This document shows, piece by piece, positions 51,961 through 60,471 of a stretch of DNA of 64,000 nt. The DNA comes from Candidatus Obscuribacterales bacterium. GTDB lineage: Bacteria > Cyanobacteriota > Vampirovibrionia > Obscuribacterales > Obscuribacteraceae. Within the stretch, counting starts at the first letter, position 1. Each line of letters begins with the position of its first letter. The DNA lies in contig JAIETZ010000013.1 of NCBI GenBank assembly GCA_019744775.1, positions 62,001 to 126,000 of the forward strand, given 5' to 3'. A program made the position numbers and the translations under genes. The notes under the pieces are model-generated. The model saw only the letters and a program-made list of their open reading frames with translations, searched no databases and was not told where the DNA came from.

Positions 51961-52728
51961 TTAGTTGCCCTTCTTATGATTTGCTTCCGCTTCTTGAATG
52001 GTGGCAAGGAAGAAGTCCTCTAGTTTTAGGTAGTTGCCACCGGCAGTAATGTCGGAAACCTTGCCTTGGTAGATTAGCTTGCCTCTGTTGAGAATACCTA
52101 TGCGATCACAGACTTCGCTTACATCAGGCAATAGATGTGAATTAAAAAATATGGTCTTGCCTTCACTCTTTAGTCTGTGCAAGATAGTCCGCACATCTCG
52201 CCTGCCGATTGGATCAAGTCCGGATGTCGGTTCGTCCCAAAAGATAAGTTCCGGATCGTTCAAAAGAGATTGGGCAATTCCCAGGCGCTGCATCATCCCT
52301 TTGGAGAATTTGCCAATTGGCCTTTTGGCCGCATCAGTCAGACCGACTAGTTCTAAAAGTTCTTTGGCTCTTTCTTTCCTTTGCTTGTTAGGCAAAGCAA
52401 ATAGACGTCCGGAGAAATCAAGGAATTCTTGTGCGCTTAAATAAGAATAGAAATAAGGAGCTTCCGGCAAAAATCCCACTCGAGCGAGTGCTCGTGTATC
52501 GCCTGCGTCGTATCCCAAAACTTTTACTTCGCCGGATGTCGGGCGCAAGAGGCCGAGGAGTAATTTGAGCGTTGTTGTCTTGCCGGCGCCGTTTAGTCCG
52601 AGCAAGCCAAATGTCTCGCCTTTACCTATTGTCAGGCTCAGTTGGTCTAGAGCCTGAAATCGTTTTCTCAAAAAATTGCTGAAGTGTACTTTGCCTAAGT
52701 TGACTGTTTCAATGACGGCTTGGGTCAT
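51961..52728 (-). CDS. ABC-2 exporter ATP-binding protein in pilus locus
   Basis: A 255-aa ATPase: Walker A GLNGAGKTTT (around 43-52), signature FSKGMMQRLGIAQ, Walker B LIFWDEPTSGLDP, switch His in FNSHLL. GxxGAGKTT with the DVSEVCDRIGILNRGKLIYQG segment is typical of the NatA/CcmA-like group. The start overlaps the sigma-factor gene by 20 bases and lacks a strong ribosome site, suggesting reinitiation. Energises the permease next door. Confidence 0.92.
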   Translation of the reverse strand: MTQAVIETVNLGKVHFSNFLRKRFQALDQLSLTIGKGETFGLLGLNGAGKTTTLKLLLGLLRPTSGEVKVLGYDAGDTRALARVGFLPEAPYFYSYLSAQEFLDFSGRLFALPNKQRKERAKELLELVGLTDAAKRPIGKFSKGMMQRLGIAQSLLNDPELIFWDEPTSGLDPIGRRDVRTILHRLKSEGKTIFFNSHLLPDVSEVCDRIGILNRGKLIYQGKVSDITAGGNYLKLEDFFLATIQEAEANHKKGN

Positions 52729-53611
52729 GGTTGTTCTTTTGGCTGGCGCCCTTCTTGCTTTGGGTGATTATCTTGTACAGCTCGCTTGTTGCTGCTCTCA
52801 GTCTTCTGGAAACTTGCATTTGAGATATCCCTAGGCGGCGAGCGACTTCAGTTTGGCTCAAGTCCTCATAGAAAGTCAACTCAACAACCTCACGCAAACC
52901 ATCGCGCAATTGCTTGATAGCTTCGCCCAGCATGAAACGGTCTTCTTTGGCTATTTGCAAATTCTGGTATTTGCCGTCAACCAAGGTGTCAACAAGAGAC
53001 TGCTCGTTGCCGGCATCTCCTGTTAAGGCTTGGTCAAGGGAAATCATCGTACGGCGTCTGTCTACCTCATAGGCTTCGTTAACGCGCGATACCGGGATTT
53101 GCAGCTCGCCGGCAATTTCCACATCGGTGGGCTCTCTGCCCAGGCGCAATGTCAGGTTTTGCACCAAACGGTTGATGCGGAAGGACAATTCCTGCAATTC
53201 TCTGGGAGCACGGATCATTGCCGTCCGGTCTCTTAAATAGTGGCGTATTTCGCCTGTTACTAAGTGGGTAGCATAAGTCTGAAACTTAGCTCCGGCATCA
53301 GGCTTAAACTGGTCCACAGCCTTGATAAGCCCAATTGAGCCCACTTGAATCAAATCCTCGACAGGGTCAGTCGAACGGCGGGCTAAGCCGTAGGCAATAC
53401 GCTTAACAAGCGGAATTGCCGCCTGGATGACAGCATCACGTACAGCTGGATCCCTTGTCTCGGCATAGACTTTCAGCCACTGATGAATTTGATCGTGGCT
53501 TCTGTCCTTTTCGGACCTATCAGACCCCGGTCCGAGGTCTACTTTCTGCTCGAGTGCCGGTTCTTCCGGCGGCGTTGGCTGCGTTTTTTCTTGCAAGCTC
53601 CGGTGCACCAT
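52709..53611 (-). CDS. RNA polymerase sigma factor, SigB/SigF/SigG type
   Basis: A 300-aa group 3 sigma factor. Region 2: LVKRIAYGLARRSTDPVEDLIQVGSIGLIKAVDQF and FQTYATHLVTGEIRHYLRDR; region 3: APRELQELSFRINRLVQNL; region 4 helix-turn-helix: LSQTEVARRLGISQMQVSRRLRAA. Residues 1-40 are a polar tail. Related SigF proteins control type IV pili and motility in cyanobacteria, and this gene is embedded in the pilus locus, so a similar role is a fair inference. No anti-sigma gene is adjacent. GAGG site 7 bases before ATG. Confidence 0.93.
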   Translation of the reverse strand: MVHRSLQEKTQPTPPEEPALEQKVDLGPGSDRSEKDRSHDQIHQWLKVYAETRDPAVRDAVIQAAIPLVKRIAYGLARRSTDPVEDLIQVGSIGLIKAVDQFKPDAGAKFQTYATHLVTGEIRHYLRDRTAMIRAPRELQELSFRINRLVQNLTLRLGREPTDVEIAGELQIPVSRVNEAYEVDRRRTMISLDQALTGDAGNEQSLVDTLVDGKYQNLQIAKEDRFMLGEAIKQLRDGLREVVELTFYEDLSQTEVARRLGISQMQVSRRLRAATSELYKIITQSKKGASQKNNHDPSRH

Positions 53612-53722
53612 TTATTGCCTCGTGACGACTAATTTATATTGTAATTGATTGTAATCGGCATTGAAAAGCAAAGGCAAGATCTTTGACGGCTTAACCTGAC
53701 CAATCTTTATGATTTAAGGCGA

Positions 53723-55027
53723 TTATTTAACCTGGTTGATAATGGTGAAGATGGGCAGGTACATGCCGATAACGACAGCGCCTACGATTCCGCCAATGCC
53801 TACAACCATGATTGGCTCAAGCAAAGAGGTAAGGGCTTCTACCGAGTTTTCGACCTCAACATCGTAAAAGTCGGCGATTTTTTCCAGCATCTCATCCATA
53901 CGACCGGTTTCTTCACCAATGGCAACCATCTGTGTGACCATGGGTGGAAAGATTGGATCTCTGGAAAGGGGTTTGGAAACCGTTCCACCCTGTCGTACTT
54001 CGTTGTGTACGTTTTCAATGGAGCGCATTATTACAGCATTTCCGGCCGTCTCCTTAACTACTTCCAGCGAAGAGAGCATTGGGACGCCTGAGTGAATTAA
54101 TGTGCCGAATGTGCGAGAAAAACGAGCGATAGCCACCTTCTTTAAAAGATCGCCGAATATAGGCAGCGTCAGGAGAAAAGCATCAATTTTGTAGCGGCCG
54201 TCTTCAGTCTGATACCACTTAGCAATACCGGCACCAGCTCCTAAAGTAGCCAGAAATAGAATTAGCATCCATATGGATCGAACAAAGTCCGATAAGGACA
54301 AAAGCAGCTGGGTGAACGCAGGCAACTCTGCGCCCATTTCCGTAAACATCTTGGAAAAAATAGGCAGAATGAACGTAAGCATGCCCCACAAAACCAGTAG
54401 AGCAACCAGCAATACAGCAATTGGATAATACATTGCTGATTGTACCTTCTGCGTAAGTCTTGACGCAGACTCCTGAAATTCGGCTAATCGAGCGAGAACT
54501 TCATCGAGAATACCGCCTGTTTCGCCGGCGCGAATCATTGCCACGAAAAGCCGGTCAAACACATCTGGGTGGTGGGCCATGGCATCGGATAAAGAAAGAC
54601 CTTGTTCAACGGATTTACGCACAGATTCAAGAGTGGCTTTCATTTTTTTGTTTTCGCATTGCTCGACCATGACGGACAGCCCGCGCAGAATAGCTACACC
54701 CGCTTTCACCATTGAGGCAAATTGGCGTGAAAATACAACAAGATCCTTAAGTCCGACTCGTGGCTGTAGAAGCGCTACAACTTGAGTCATTATCGGGCTT
54801 GATGCGCCCTGAGTACCAAATGTCTTTTTAGCGGCTTCAAAAATTGCGTCCGCTGCAACGTCCTGGGGTTTTGCTGCCGCATCCGATGTCTTTTTTGCGC
54901 GTATCTCAACAACACTCATGCCGCGACTGGCCAAACGCGCACGCAAGGCCGACGGTGATTCGGCCTGTGCTGTGGCTTCCAAAACCCGCCCTGTTCTGTC
55001 TCTAACTCTGTATATGAATTCGACCAA
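53723..55027 (-). CDS. pilC: Type IV pilus inner-membrane platform protein PilC
   Basis: A 434-aa member of the T2SF/PilC family: N-terminal MVEFIYRVRDRTGRVLEATAQA, then two T2SF domains, the first with FSRQFASMVKAGVAILRGLSVM (about 102), the second with FSRTFGTLIHSGVPMLSSLEVV; four membrane segments including MLILFLATLGAGAGIAKW and VVGIGGIVGAVVIGMYLPIF. PilC anchors the assembly and retraction ATPases. TTG start with GAGGAG 8 bases upstream. Follows pilT by 14 bases. Confidence 0.95.
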   Translation of the reverse strand: MVEFIYRVRDRTGRVLEATAQAESPSALRARLASRGMSVVEIRAKKTSDAAAKPQDVAADAIFEAAKKTFGTQGASSPIMTQVVALLQPRVGLKDLVVFSRQFASMVKAGVAILRGLSVMVEQCENKKMKATLESVRKSVEQGLSLSDAMAHHPDVFDRLFVAMIRAGETGGILDEVLARLAEFQESASRLTQKVQSAMYYPIAVLLVALLVLWGMLTFILPIFSKMFTEMGAELPAFTQLLLSLSDFVRSIWMLILFLATLGAGAGIAKWYQTEDGRYKIDAFLLTLPIFGDLLKKVAIARFSRTFGTLIHSGVPMLSSLEVVKETAGNAVIMRSIENVHNEVRQGGTVSKPLSRDPIFPPMVTQMVAIGEETGRMDEMLEKIADFYDVEVENSVEALTSLLEPIMVVGIGGIVGAVVIGMYLPIFTIINQVK

Positions 55028-55041
55028 CTAGCTAACTCCTC

Positions 55042-56157
55042 TCAACGTCGCCCACCCGCACCTGCATATTGTGTACCGGCAAGTAGGCGCTGTAAATCCT
55101 CCGGATGCGAGGATTTGGTCAGAGCGTCTTCCAATGAAACCTGTCCTGTTTTACATAAATTGGCAAGACATGATTCAAGCGTTTGCATGCCGTGAGCGCC
55201 GCCTGTTTGGATTGCAGAATAGATTTGAGCTGTCTTTGCTTCACGAATTAGGTTGGCAATGGCAGGAGTATTAACAAGGATTTCCAGAGCGAGTACCCGA
55301 CCTTTGGTCAAGTTGGTGCCACCTTGGGTCTGTTGCAGCTTGGGAAGAAGAGTCTGGCTCAATACTGCCACTAATGATCCTGAGAGCATCACGCGCACCT
55401 GCTCTTGTTGTGCTGGAGGAAACACGTCGATAATTCGGTCAATTGTTTGTGCAGCTGAGGATGTGTGCAAGGTGCCAAAGACAAGGTGACCTGTTTCAGC
55501 GGCTGTCAGCGCTAGTTGAATAGTTTCCAAATCGCGCATTTCACCTACAAGAATTACATCGGGATCTTCACGTAAGGCAGCTCTTAAGGCATTGCCGAAA
55601 CTCCTTGTGTCGTTGCCCAGTTCGCGCTGGGAAACAACTGATTGTTTGTTGCCGTGAATGAATTCAATTGGATCTTCAATAGTTAGGATGTGCTCGCAAC
55701 GGTTTTCATTGATCCAGTCAATCATCGATGCCAGAGTTGTAGATTTACCAGAGCCTGTTGGTCCTGTTACCAATACAATTCCGCGAGGCTTATGGACAAT
55801 TTCTTTAATTAGTGGGGGCAGTCCGAGTTCATTCATATTAGGAACTTTGGCGACAATTGTACGCAAAGCTGCCGCATAAGAACCCCTATCTCTATAAGCA
55901 TTAACACGCCAACGTCCAAGTCCTTCAAGACCATAGCTGCAGTCTAACTCGTAGGTCTGCTCCAGAGTCTTGCGTTGTTCTTGGTTGATAATCGAGAAAA
56001 TTAGCCGCTGCGTATCTTCTTTTGTTAATGGATCGAACTGTGTGCGAATGAGTTTGCCGGAGACACGAATAATAGGAGGCTGACCAACCTTAACGTGTAA
56101 GTCGGAAGCTCCGCGGTCATAAACCACTTGCAGTATCTCTTGCATTTCTATGGACAT
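55042..56157 (-). CDS. pilT: Type IV pilus retraction ATPase PilT
   Basis: A 371-aa hexameric ATPase: N-terminal DLHVKVGQPPIIRVSGKL, Walker A TGPTGSGKSTTLASMID, Asp box ILTIEDPIEF, Walker B DVILVGEMRDLETI, His box LVFGTLHTSSAAQTI, and the PilT-specific retraction motif AIANLIREAKT near the C-terminus (ALEILVNTPAIANLIREAKTAQI region). The AIRNLIRE-like helix supports PilT rather than PilB. It removes pilins from the base during retraction. 13 bases behind pilB. Confidence 0.96.
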   Translation of the reverse strand: MSIEMQEILQVVYDRGASDLHVKVGQPPIIRVSGKLIRTQFDPLTKEDTQRLIFSIINQEQRKTLEQTYELDCSYGLEGLGRWRVNAYRDRGSYAAALRTIVAKVPNMNELGLPPLIKEIVHKPRGIVLVTGPTGSGKSTTLASMIDWINENRCEHILTIEDPIEFIHGNKQSVVSQRELGNDTRSFGNALRAALREDPDVILVGEMRDLETIQLALTAAETGHLVFGTLHTSSAAQTIDRIIDVFPPAQQEQVRVMLSGSLVAVLSQTLLPKLQQTQGGTNLTKGRVLALEILVNTPAIANLIREAKTAQIYSAIQTGGAHGMQTLESCLANLCKTGQVSLEDALTKSSHPEDLQRLLAGTQYAGAGGRR

Positions 56158-56170
56158 TATTACCGCCTTT

Positions 56171-58300
56171 CTAGAGGGCTATAGCCTCATTCCCCGATTG
56201 TTGTTCCAATGGTTTTGCCGGTGGTTTTTCTACCTGCTTCACCGGCTGAACGATTTTTCTTTTTGTCTGGCAATGCGGGCAGCAATGCCACGACCCAGGT
56301 ACATTTGCCTGGCAGCATTCACACCTGCCATCTAACGCCGCCTCGAGTGTTGTCAGTCCGCATTTGGGACAGCTTGACCAGTGTGCTTCTTGGAAGGTGC
56401 CACATCGTTTGCAGGTTTGTTTTAGGTCGACGCGACAGAACGGACACTTCATGAAGTCGACGCCTATTGGGTTGCGGCATTTCGGACATAATTTGTCTTC
56501 GCCGCCGGTGTCGGACATTGTCACACGAATGATTTCATCAATTGTCGTCATTCCTTCACCGACCAGACGTAAGCTGTAGTCTTTCAGCGGTATCATGCCT
56601 GATTGCTTTGCTGCAAATCTGAGCATGGCAGTTGAGGCTCCTGACGAGATTAGCTCGCGAATTTCGTCATTGATACGTAAGACTTCATAAACACCAACGC
56701 GACCTTTGTAGCCGGTCTTGTTGCAAACGTCACAGCCGACACCTTTATAAAAGATAGGCAAATTGTTGTTGCCGACATTCAGGCGATAGTACTTTATCGT
56801 TGCATCTGCCAATGCCTCCTGCCCTTTGTCGAGCATGCCGATATATTCTAACAACGCTCTATCAGGAACGTAGTCGGTTTTACATTCAGCGCAAACTTTT
56901 CTTACCAGGCGTTGAGCAATAATGCCGATAGTTGCAGATGCCACAAGGAAAGGATCGATATCCATTTCTGCTAGACGTGTAATTGCGGAAGGCGCATCGT
57001 TGGTGTGAAGCGTGGTGAAAACAAGGTGACCTGTAAGAGCTGCTTCCACGGCTACCTTGGCTGTTTCTTTGTCGCGCGTTTCACCGACGAGCATGACGTC
57101 GGGATCTTGACGGAGGAAGGCTCTCAAAATACGGGAAAAATCCAGTCCTTTTTCTCTCAATACTTGAGTCTGGTTGATGCCAATCATTTCATATTCAATT
57201 GGATCTTCGGCTGTTACGATATTGACTCCAGGCGAGTTCAATTCCGCCAGTGCTGAATAGAGTGATGTACTCTTTCCGGAACCGGTTGGACCTGTAACAA
57301 AGATAATGCCGAATGGTTTGCGAATCATTTCGCGTATGTGACCCAAAGAATCGCTGTCGGTAATTAGTTTGTCCAACGACAATTGCACGTTGGAAGAATC
57401 CAAAATACGCATGACCACTTTCTCGCCGTATCGTCCAGGTACGGTGGAGACACGGAAGTCGATATCTTTGTTGGCGAAGCGCACTCTGATGCGACCGTCC
57501 TGCGGCACGCGCCTTTCCGCAATATCCAGAGATGACATCACTTTGAAGCGGGATACAAGAGCGGAGATAATTGCCTTTGGTAGTTTGCGATCTACGTAAA
57601 GCACACCATCTAGACGATAGCGAATAATCATATCTTCTTCTTGGGGCTCCGCGTGAATATCGGAGCATTTTTGCTTAATCGCTTTAGCAATAATTTGATT
57701 AGCTAGATAAATAATTGGAGCATCTTCAGCAGAACGTGCAAGGTCAATCTCGTTGATGCTCATATCGAGATCGGTGTCGATTGTATCCAGTGTGGATAAA
57801 TCTACATCACCCTCGATGAACTGACGCTCTTGCTCTTCCGGAGATACGAAAAGCTCAGCTTCTCGACGAGCGTACATGGTTTCCATAAAGCTTTGGAAAT
57901 CATCTTCGGTGCAGACAAGTGGACTTACTTGGAAGCCCTTTAGTCTGTATTTGATGTCGTCTAGAGCTAGGAGATTATTGGGATTGACCATGGCAATGGT
58001 CAATCTATTACCTTGGCGGGACACAGGCACAAGTTGGTGCTGGCGCATGATGCCGTCGGGCAACAGAGTCATAAGCTCCTCGTCCGCTTCAACTTTAGCC
58101 AGCGCTACATAGGGCACGCCATACTGTAACTCGAGTGCATTTTTTAGGTGGCTTTCACCAGCTAGTCCCATTCGTGAAAGAATGACGGTCAGCGGATCGC
58201 CTGTGCGGGCGCGTTCTGCTTGTACGAGCTTCAACTCCTCATCGGTAATTAAGCCGTTTTCTACAAGTAATTCGCCAATTTCTTTCTTGATAAGGGCCAT
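56171..58300 (-). CDS. pilB: Type IV pilus extension ATPase PilB, paralogue 1, with C-terminal zinc ribbons
   Basis: A 709-aa PilB/GspE ATPase. N-terminal MshEN-type domain starts MALIKKEIGELLVENGLITDEEL; the core has Walker A GPTGSGKSTS (337-346), Asp box IVTAEDPIEY, Walker B DVMLVGETRDKETA and His box LVFTTLHTNDAPS; the GspE tetra-Cys zinc motif is CAEC...CDVCNKTGY. Uncommonly, the last 80 residues carry further CxxC pairs (CPKC, CPFC, CKRC, CPKC, CQAN/CPHC) forming a double zinc ribbon, then a Pro/Lys tail. Start at 58300 is chosen over 58390 since the paralogue upstream begins with the same MAL-KKE words. Powers pilus assembly from the cytoplasm. Confidence 0.94.
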   Translation of the reverse strand: MALIKKEIGELLVENGLITDEELKLVQAERARTGDPLTVILSRMGLAGESHLKNALELQYGVPYVALAKVEADEELMTLLPDGIMRQHQLVPVSRQGNRLTIAMVNPNNLLALDDIKYRLKGFQVSPLVCTEDDFQSFMETMYARREAELFVSPEEQERQFIEGDVDLSTLDTIDTDLDMSINEIDLARSAEDAPIIYLANQIIAKAIKQKCSDIHAEPQEEDMIIRYRLDGVLYVDRKLPKAIISALVSRFKVMSSLDIAERRVPQDGRIRVRFANKDIDFRVSTVPGRYGEKVVMRILDSSNVQLSLDKLITDSDSLGHIREMIRKPFGIIFVTGPTGSGKSTSLYSALAELNSPGVNIVTAEDPIEYEMIGINQTQVLREKGLDFSRILRAFLRQDPDVMLVGETRDKETAKVAVEAALTGHLVFTTLHTNDAPSAITRLAEMDIDPFLVASATIGIIAQRLVRKVCAECKTDYVPDRALLEYIGMLDKGQEALADATIKYYRLNVGNNNLPIFYKGVGCDVCNKTGYKGRVGVYEVLRINDEIRELISSGASTAMLRFAAKQSGMIPLKDYSLRLVGEGMTTIDEIIRVTMSDTGGEDKLCPKCRNPIGVDFMKCPFCRVDLKQTCKRCGTFQEAHWSSCPKCGLTTLEAALDGRCECCQANVPGSWHCCPHCQTKRKIVQPVKQVEKPPAKPLEQQSGNEAIAL

Positions 58301-58311
58301 TGTTTTAAGCG

Positions 58312-60369
58312 TTACCTCCCATTTTTTGCCGTTTGACAGTAGGGACAAGTGTCCAAAATTTCGCTGACTTCCGCCTGGCATGTCCGGCAAGAGGTTTCAC
58401 ATGACGCATCGTCTTTGGAAAATCCGCACTGAGCACAACTTTCCCAGGACGCTTCTTGGAAGGCGCCGCATCGTTGGCAAGTTTGTTTCAAGTCATATTG
58501 ACAGAACGGACACTTAACAAAATCATCGCCGATGGGGTTGTGACAGGTGGGACAGAGTTTGTCTTGTCCTGTGGTGTCGGACATCGTTACACGTATGACT
58601 TCGTCGACACTTGTCACTCCTTGTGCAACCAGACGTATGCTGTAGTCTTTGAGTGGTATCATGCCGTTTTGCTTGGCGGCAAATCGAACATGGGATAAAT
58701 TGGCGCCGGAAGCAATTAGCTGACGCAATTCATCCGATAGTCGCATGATTTCGTAAACTCCGGAACGTCCTTTGTAGCCGGTGTTCTGGCAGGTATTGCA
58801 GCCTTTGCCTTTGTAAAATATGGGCATGCCGTCATCATTTATTTTCAGGCGATAGTAATTGACCGTTGCTTCGGCGACTCTGTCATGGTGCTTTTCCATA
58901 AGACCTAAATATTCGAGCACGGATTTTTCCGGTACATATTCTTCGATGCAGTCAGTGCAAACTCGTCTTACCAATCGCTGGGCAACAACCCCGATTGTGG
59001 CTGCCGCCACCAGATATGGGTCAATTGACATTTCGGACAATCTTGTAATTGCTGATGGTGCATCGTTTGTGTGGAGCGTGGTAAATACAAGGTGACCGGT
59101 TAGAGCTGCTTCAACAGCTATTTTGGCTGTTTCTTTATCGCGTGTTTCTCCAACGAGCATAACGTCTGGATCTTGGCGCAGAAATGCTCTCAGCACGCGA
59201 GCAAAATCCACGCCTTTTTCGCGCAGTACTTGCACTTGTGTAATGCCCTTCATGTCATATTCAATCGGGTCTTCGACAGTGAGGATATTTATCTCTTTCG
59301 AGTTGCGCTCGGCAAGAGCCGCATAAAGACTAGTCGTTTTTCCGGAACCTGTCGGACCGCAGACAAAGATAATGCCATATGGCTTATTTATCATGTCTTT
59401 TATTTCGTCGAGGCTTTCCTTGTCGGAAACAAGCTTGTCCAATTGCAGTGCCGTATTGCTTTTATCGAGAAGTCTCATCACGACCTTCTCGCCGTGTTTT
59501 ACAGGAAGCGTAGAGACACGGAAGTCCGTATCGCGTCCGGAGAATCTTAAGCGCATACGTCCGTCTTGCGGCACGCGTCTTTCGGCAATATCAAGGCTGC
59601 TCATGATCTTAAAGCGTGAGATTAATGGACCTAAAACCGCCTTTGGTAATTTGCGGTCAATGAACAGGACGCCGTCTAAACGATAACGAACGACAATTTG
59701 TTTTTCTTGCGGCTCGATGTGGATATCGGAATAGCGCATCTTAATTGCTTTAGCCAATATCTGGTTTGCCAGAAGAACAATTGGCTCGTCAGCCGCCTGC
59801 TTGGCCATCTCAATTTCAGAAAATTCTTGCTTCTGTTCGTTGATGATGGACAAGGCTGAGGTTAAGTCGACTTCTTGATCTAAATACGCTTGCTGAGCTT
59901 CCTCGTGTTCGCCCGGGCCGGCTTTAGACATGAACTTGCCATAGCAAGTCTCCATGAAATATTGGAAGTCATCTTCGGTGCAGACCATTGGTTTGATATG
60001 CAAACCTTGCAGTCTGTATTTGATGTCATCGAGCGCCACCAAGTTGTTAGGATTTACCATCGCCAACAGGAGCCTATCGCCCTCTTTGCCAATGGGGGCG
60101 ACTTGGAATTTACGCATGATGCTTTCAGGCAGCATGCCAAGGGTGTCATCATCCGGTGTGCTGTTAGCTAATGCGACATAGGTGACGCCGTATTTGAGTT
60201 CCAGGGCGGTCTTGAGGTGGTTTTCTGTAACCAACCCCATTTTGGCCAGTACCATGGAGAGCGGCTCCCCTGTACGGGCGCGCTCTTCTTGGGCCTTTTG
60301 TAACTCCTCGTCGGTGATTAGCCCGTTGTCGACGAGAAGGTCGCCAAATTCCTTTTTGACAAGGGCCAT
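58312..60369 (-). CDS. Type IV pilus extension ATPase PilB, paralogue 2, with C-terminal zinc ribbons
   Basis: A 685-aa close relative of the next gene, with the same order: MALVKKEFGDLLVDNGLITDEELQ, Walker A GPTGSGKTTS (338-347), LTVEDPIEY, DVMLVGETRDKETA, LVFTTLHTNDAPS, CTDC...CNTCQNTGY, and a C-terminal block CPTC, CPFC, CQRC, CAQC, CRTC, CPYC. First gene of the minus-strand pilus operon; GGAAGG 5 bases before the ATG. The pair probably arose by tandem duplication and may act as alternative or mixed hexamer ATPases. Confidence 0.94.
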   Translation of the reverse strand: MALVKKEFGDLLVDNGLITDEELQKAQEERARTGEPLSMVLAKMGLVTENHLKTALELKYGVTYVALANSTPDDDTLGMLPESIMRKFQVAPIGKEGDRLLLAMVNPNNLVALDDIKYRLQGLHIKPMVCTEDDFQYFMETCYGKFMSKAGPGEHEEAQQAYLDQEVDLTSALSIINEQKQEFSEIEMAKQAADEPIVLLANQILAKAIKMRYSDIHIEPQEKQIVVRYRLDGVLFIDRKLPKAVLGPLISRFKIMSSLDIAERRVPQDGRMRLRFSGRDTDFRVSTLPVKHGEKVVMRLLDKSNTALQLDKLVSDKESLDEIKDMINKPYGIIFVCGPTGSGKTTSLYAALAERNSKEINILTVEDPIEYDMKGITQVQVLREKGVDFARVLRAFLRQDPDVMLVGETRDKETAKIAVEAALTGHLVFTTLHTNDAPSAITRLSEMSIDPYLVAAATIGVVAQRLVRRVCTDCIEEYVPEKSVLEYLGLMEKHHDRVAEATVNYYRLKINDDGMPIFYKGKGCNTCQNTGYKGRSGVYEIMRLSDELRQLIASGANLSHVRFAAKQNGMIPLKDYSIRLVAQGVTSVDEVIRVTMSDTTGQDKLCPTCHNPIGDDFVKCPFCQYDLKQTCQRCGAFQEASWESCAQCGFSKDDASCETSCRTCQAEVSEILDTCPYCQTAKNGR

Positions 60370-60415
60370 GGTAGCCTTCCGTGTCACTCCGTCAGCTTTT
60401 AATGTTCCCGAAAGT

Positions 60416-60443
60416 TTGGACAGCTAAACATTTAACCTAAAAT
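60416..60443 (+). promoter_or_regulatory. Candidate promoter of GT-C glycosyltransferase gene
   Basis: TTGGAC (60416-60421) and TAAAAT (60438-60443), 16 bases apart; the predicted start lies near 60450, leaving a leader of about 22 bases that includes GGAGG. Confidence 0.5.
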
Positions 60444-60471
60444 AGACTGATTAATATAATTGGAGGCCACC

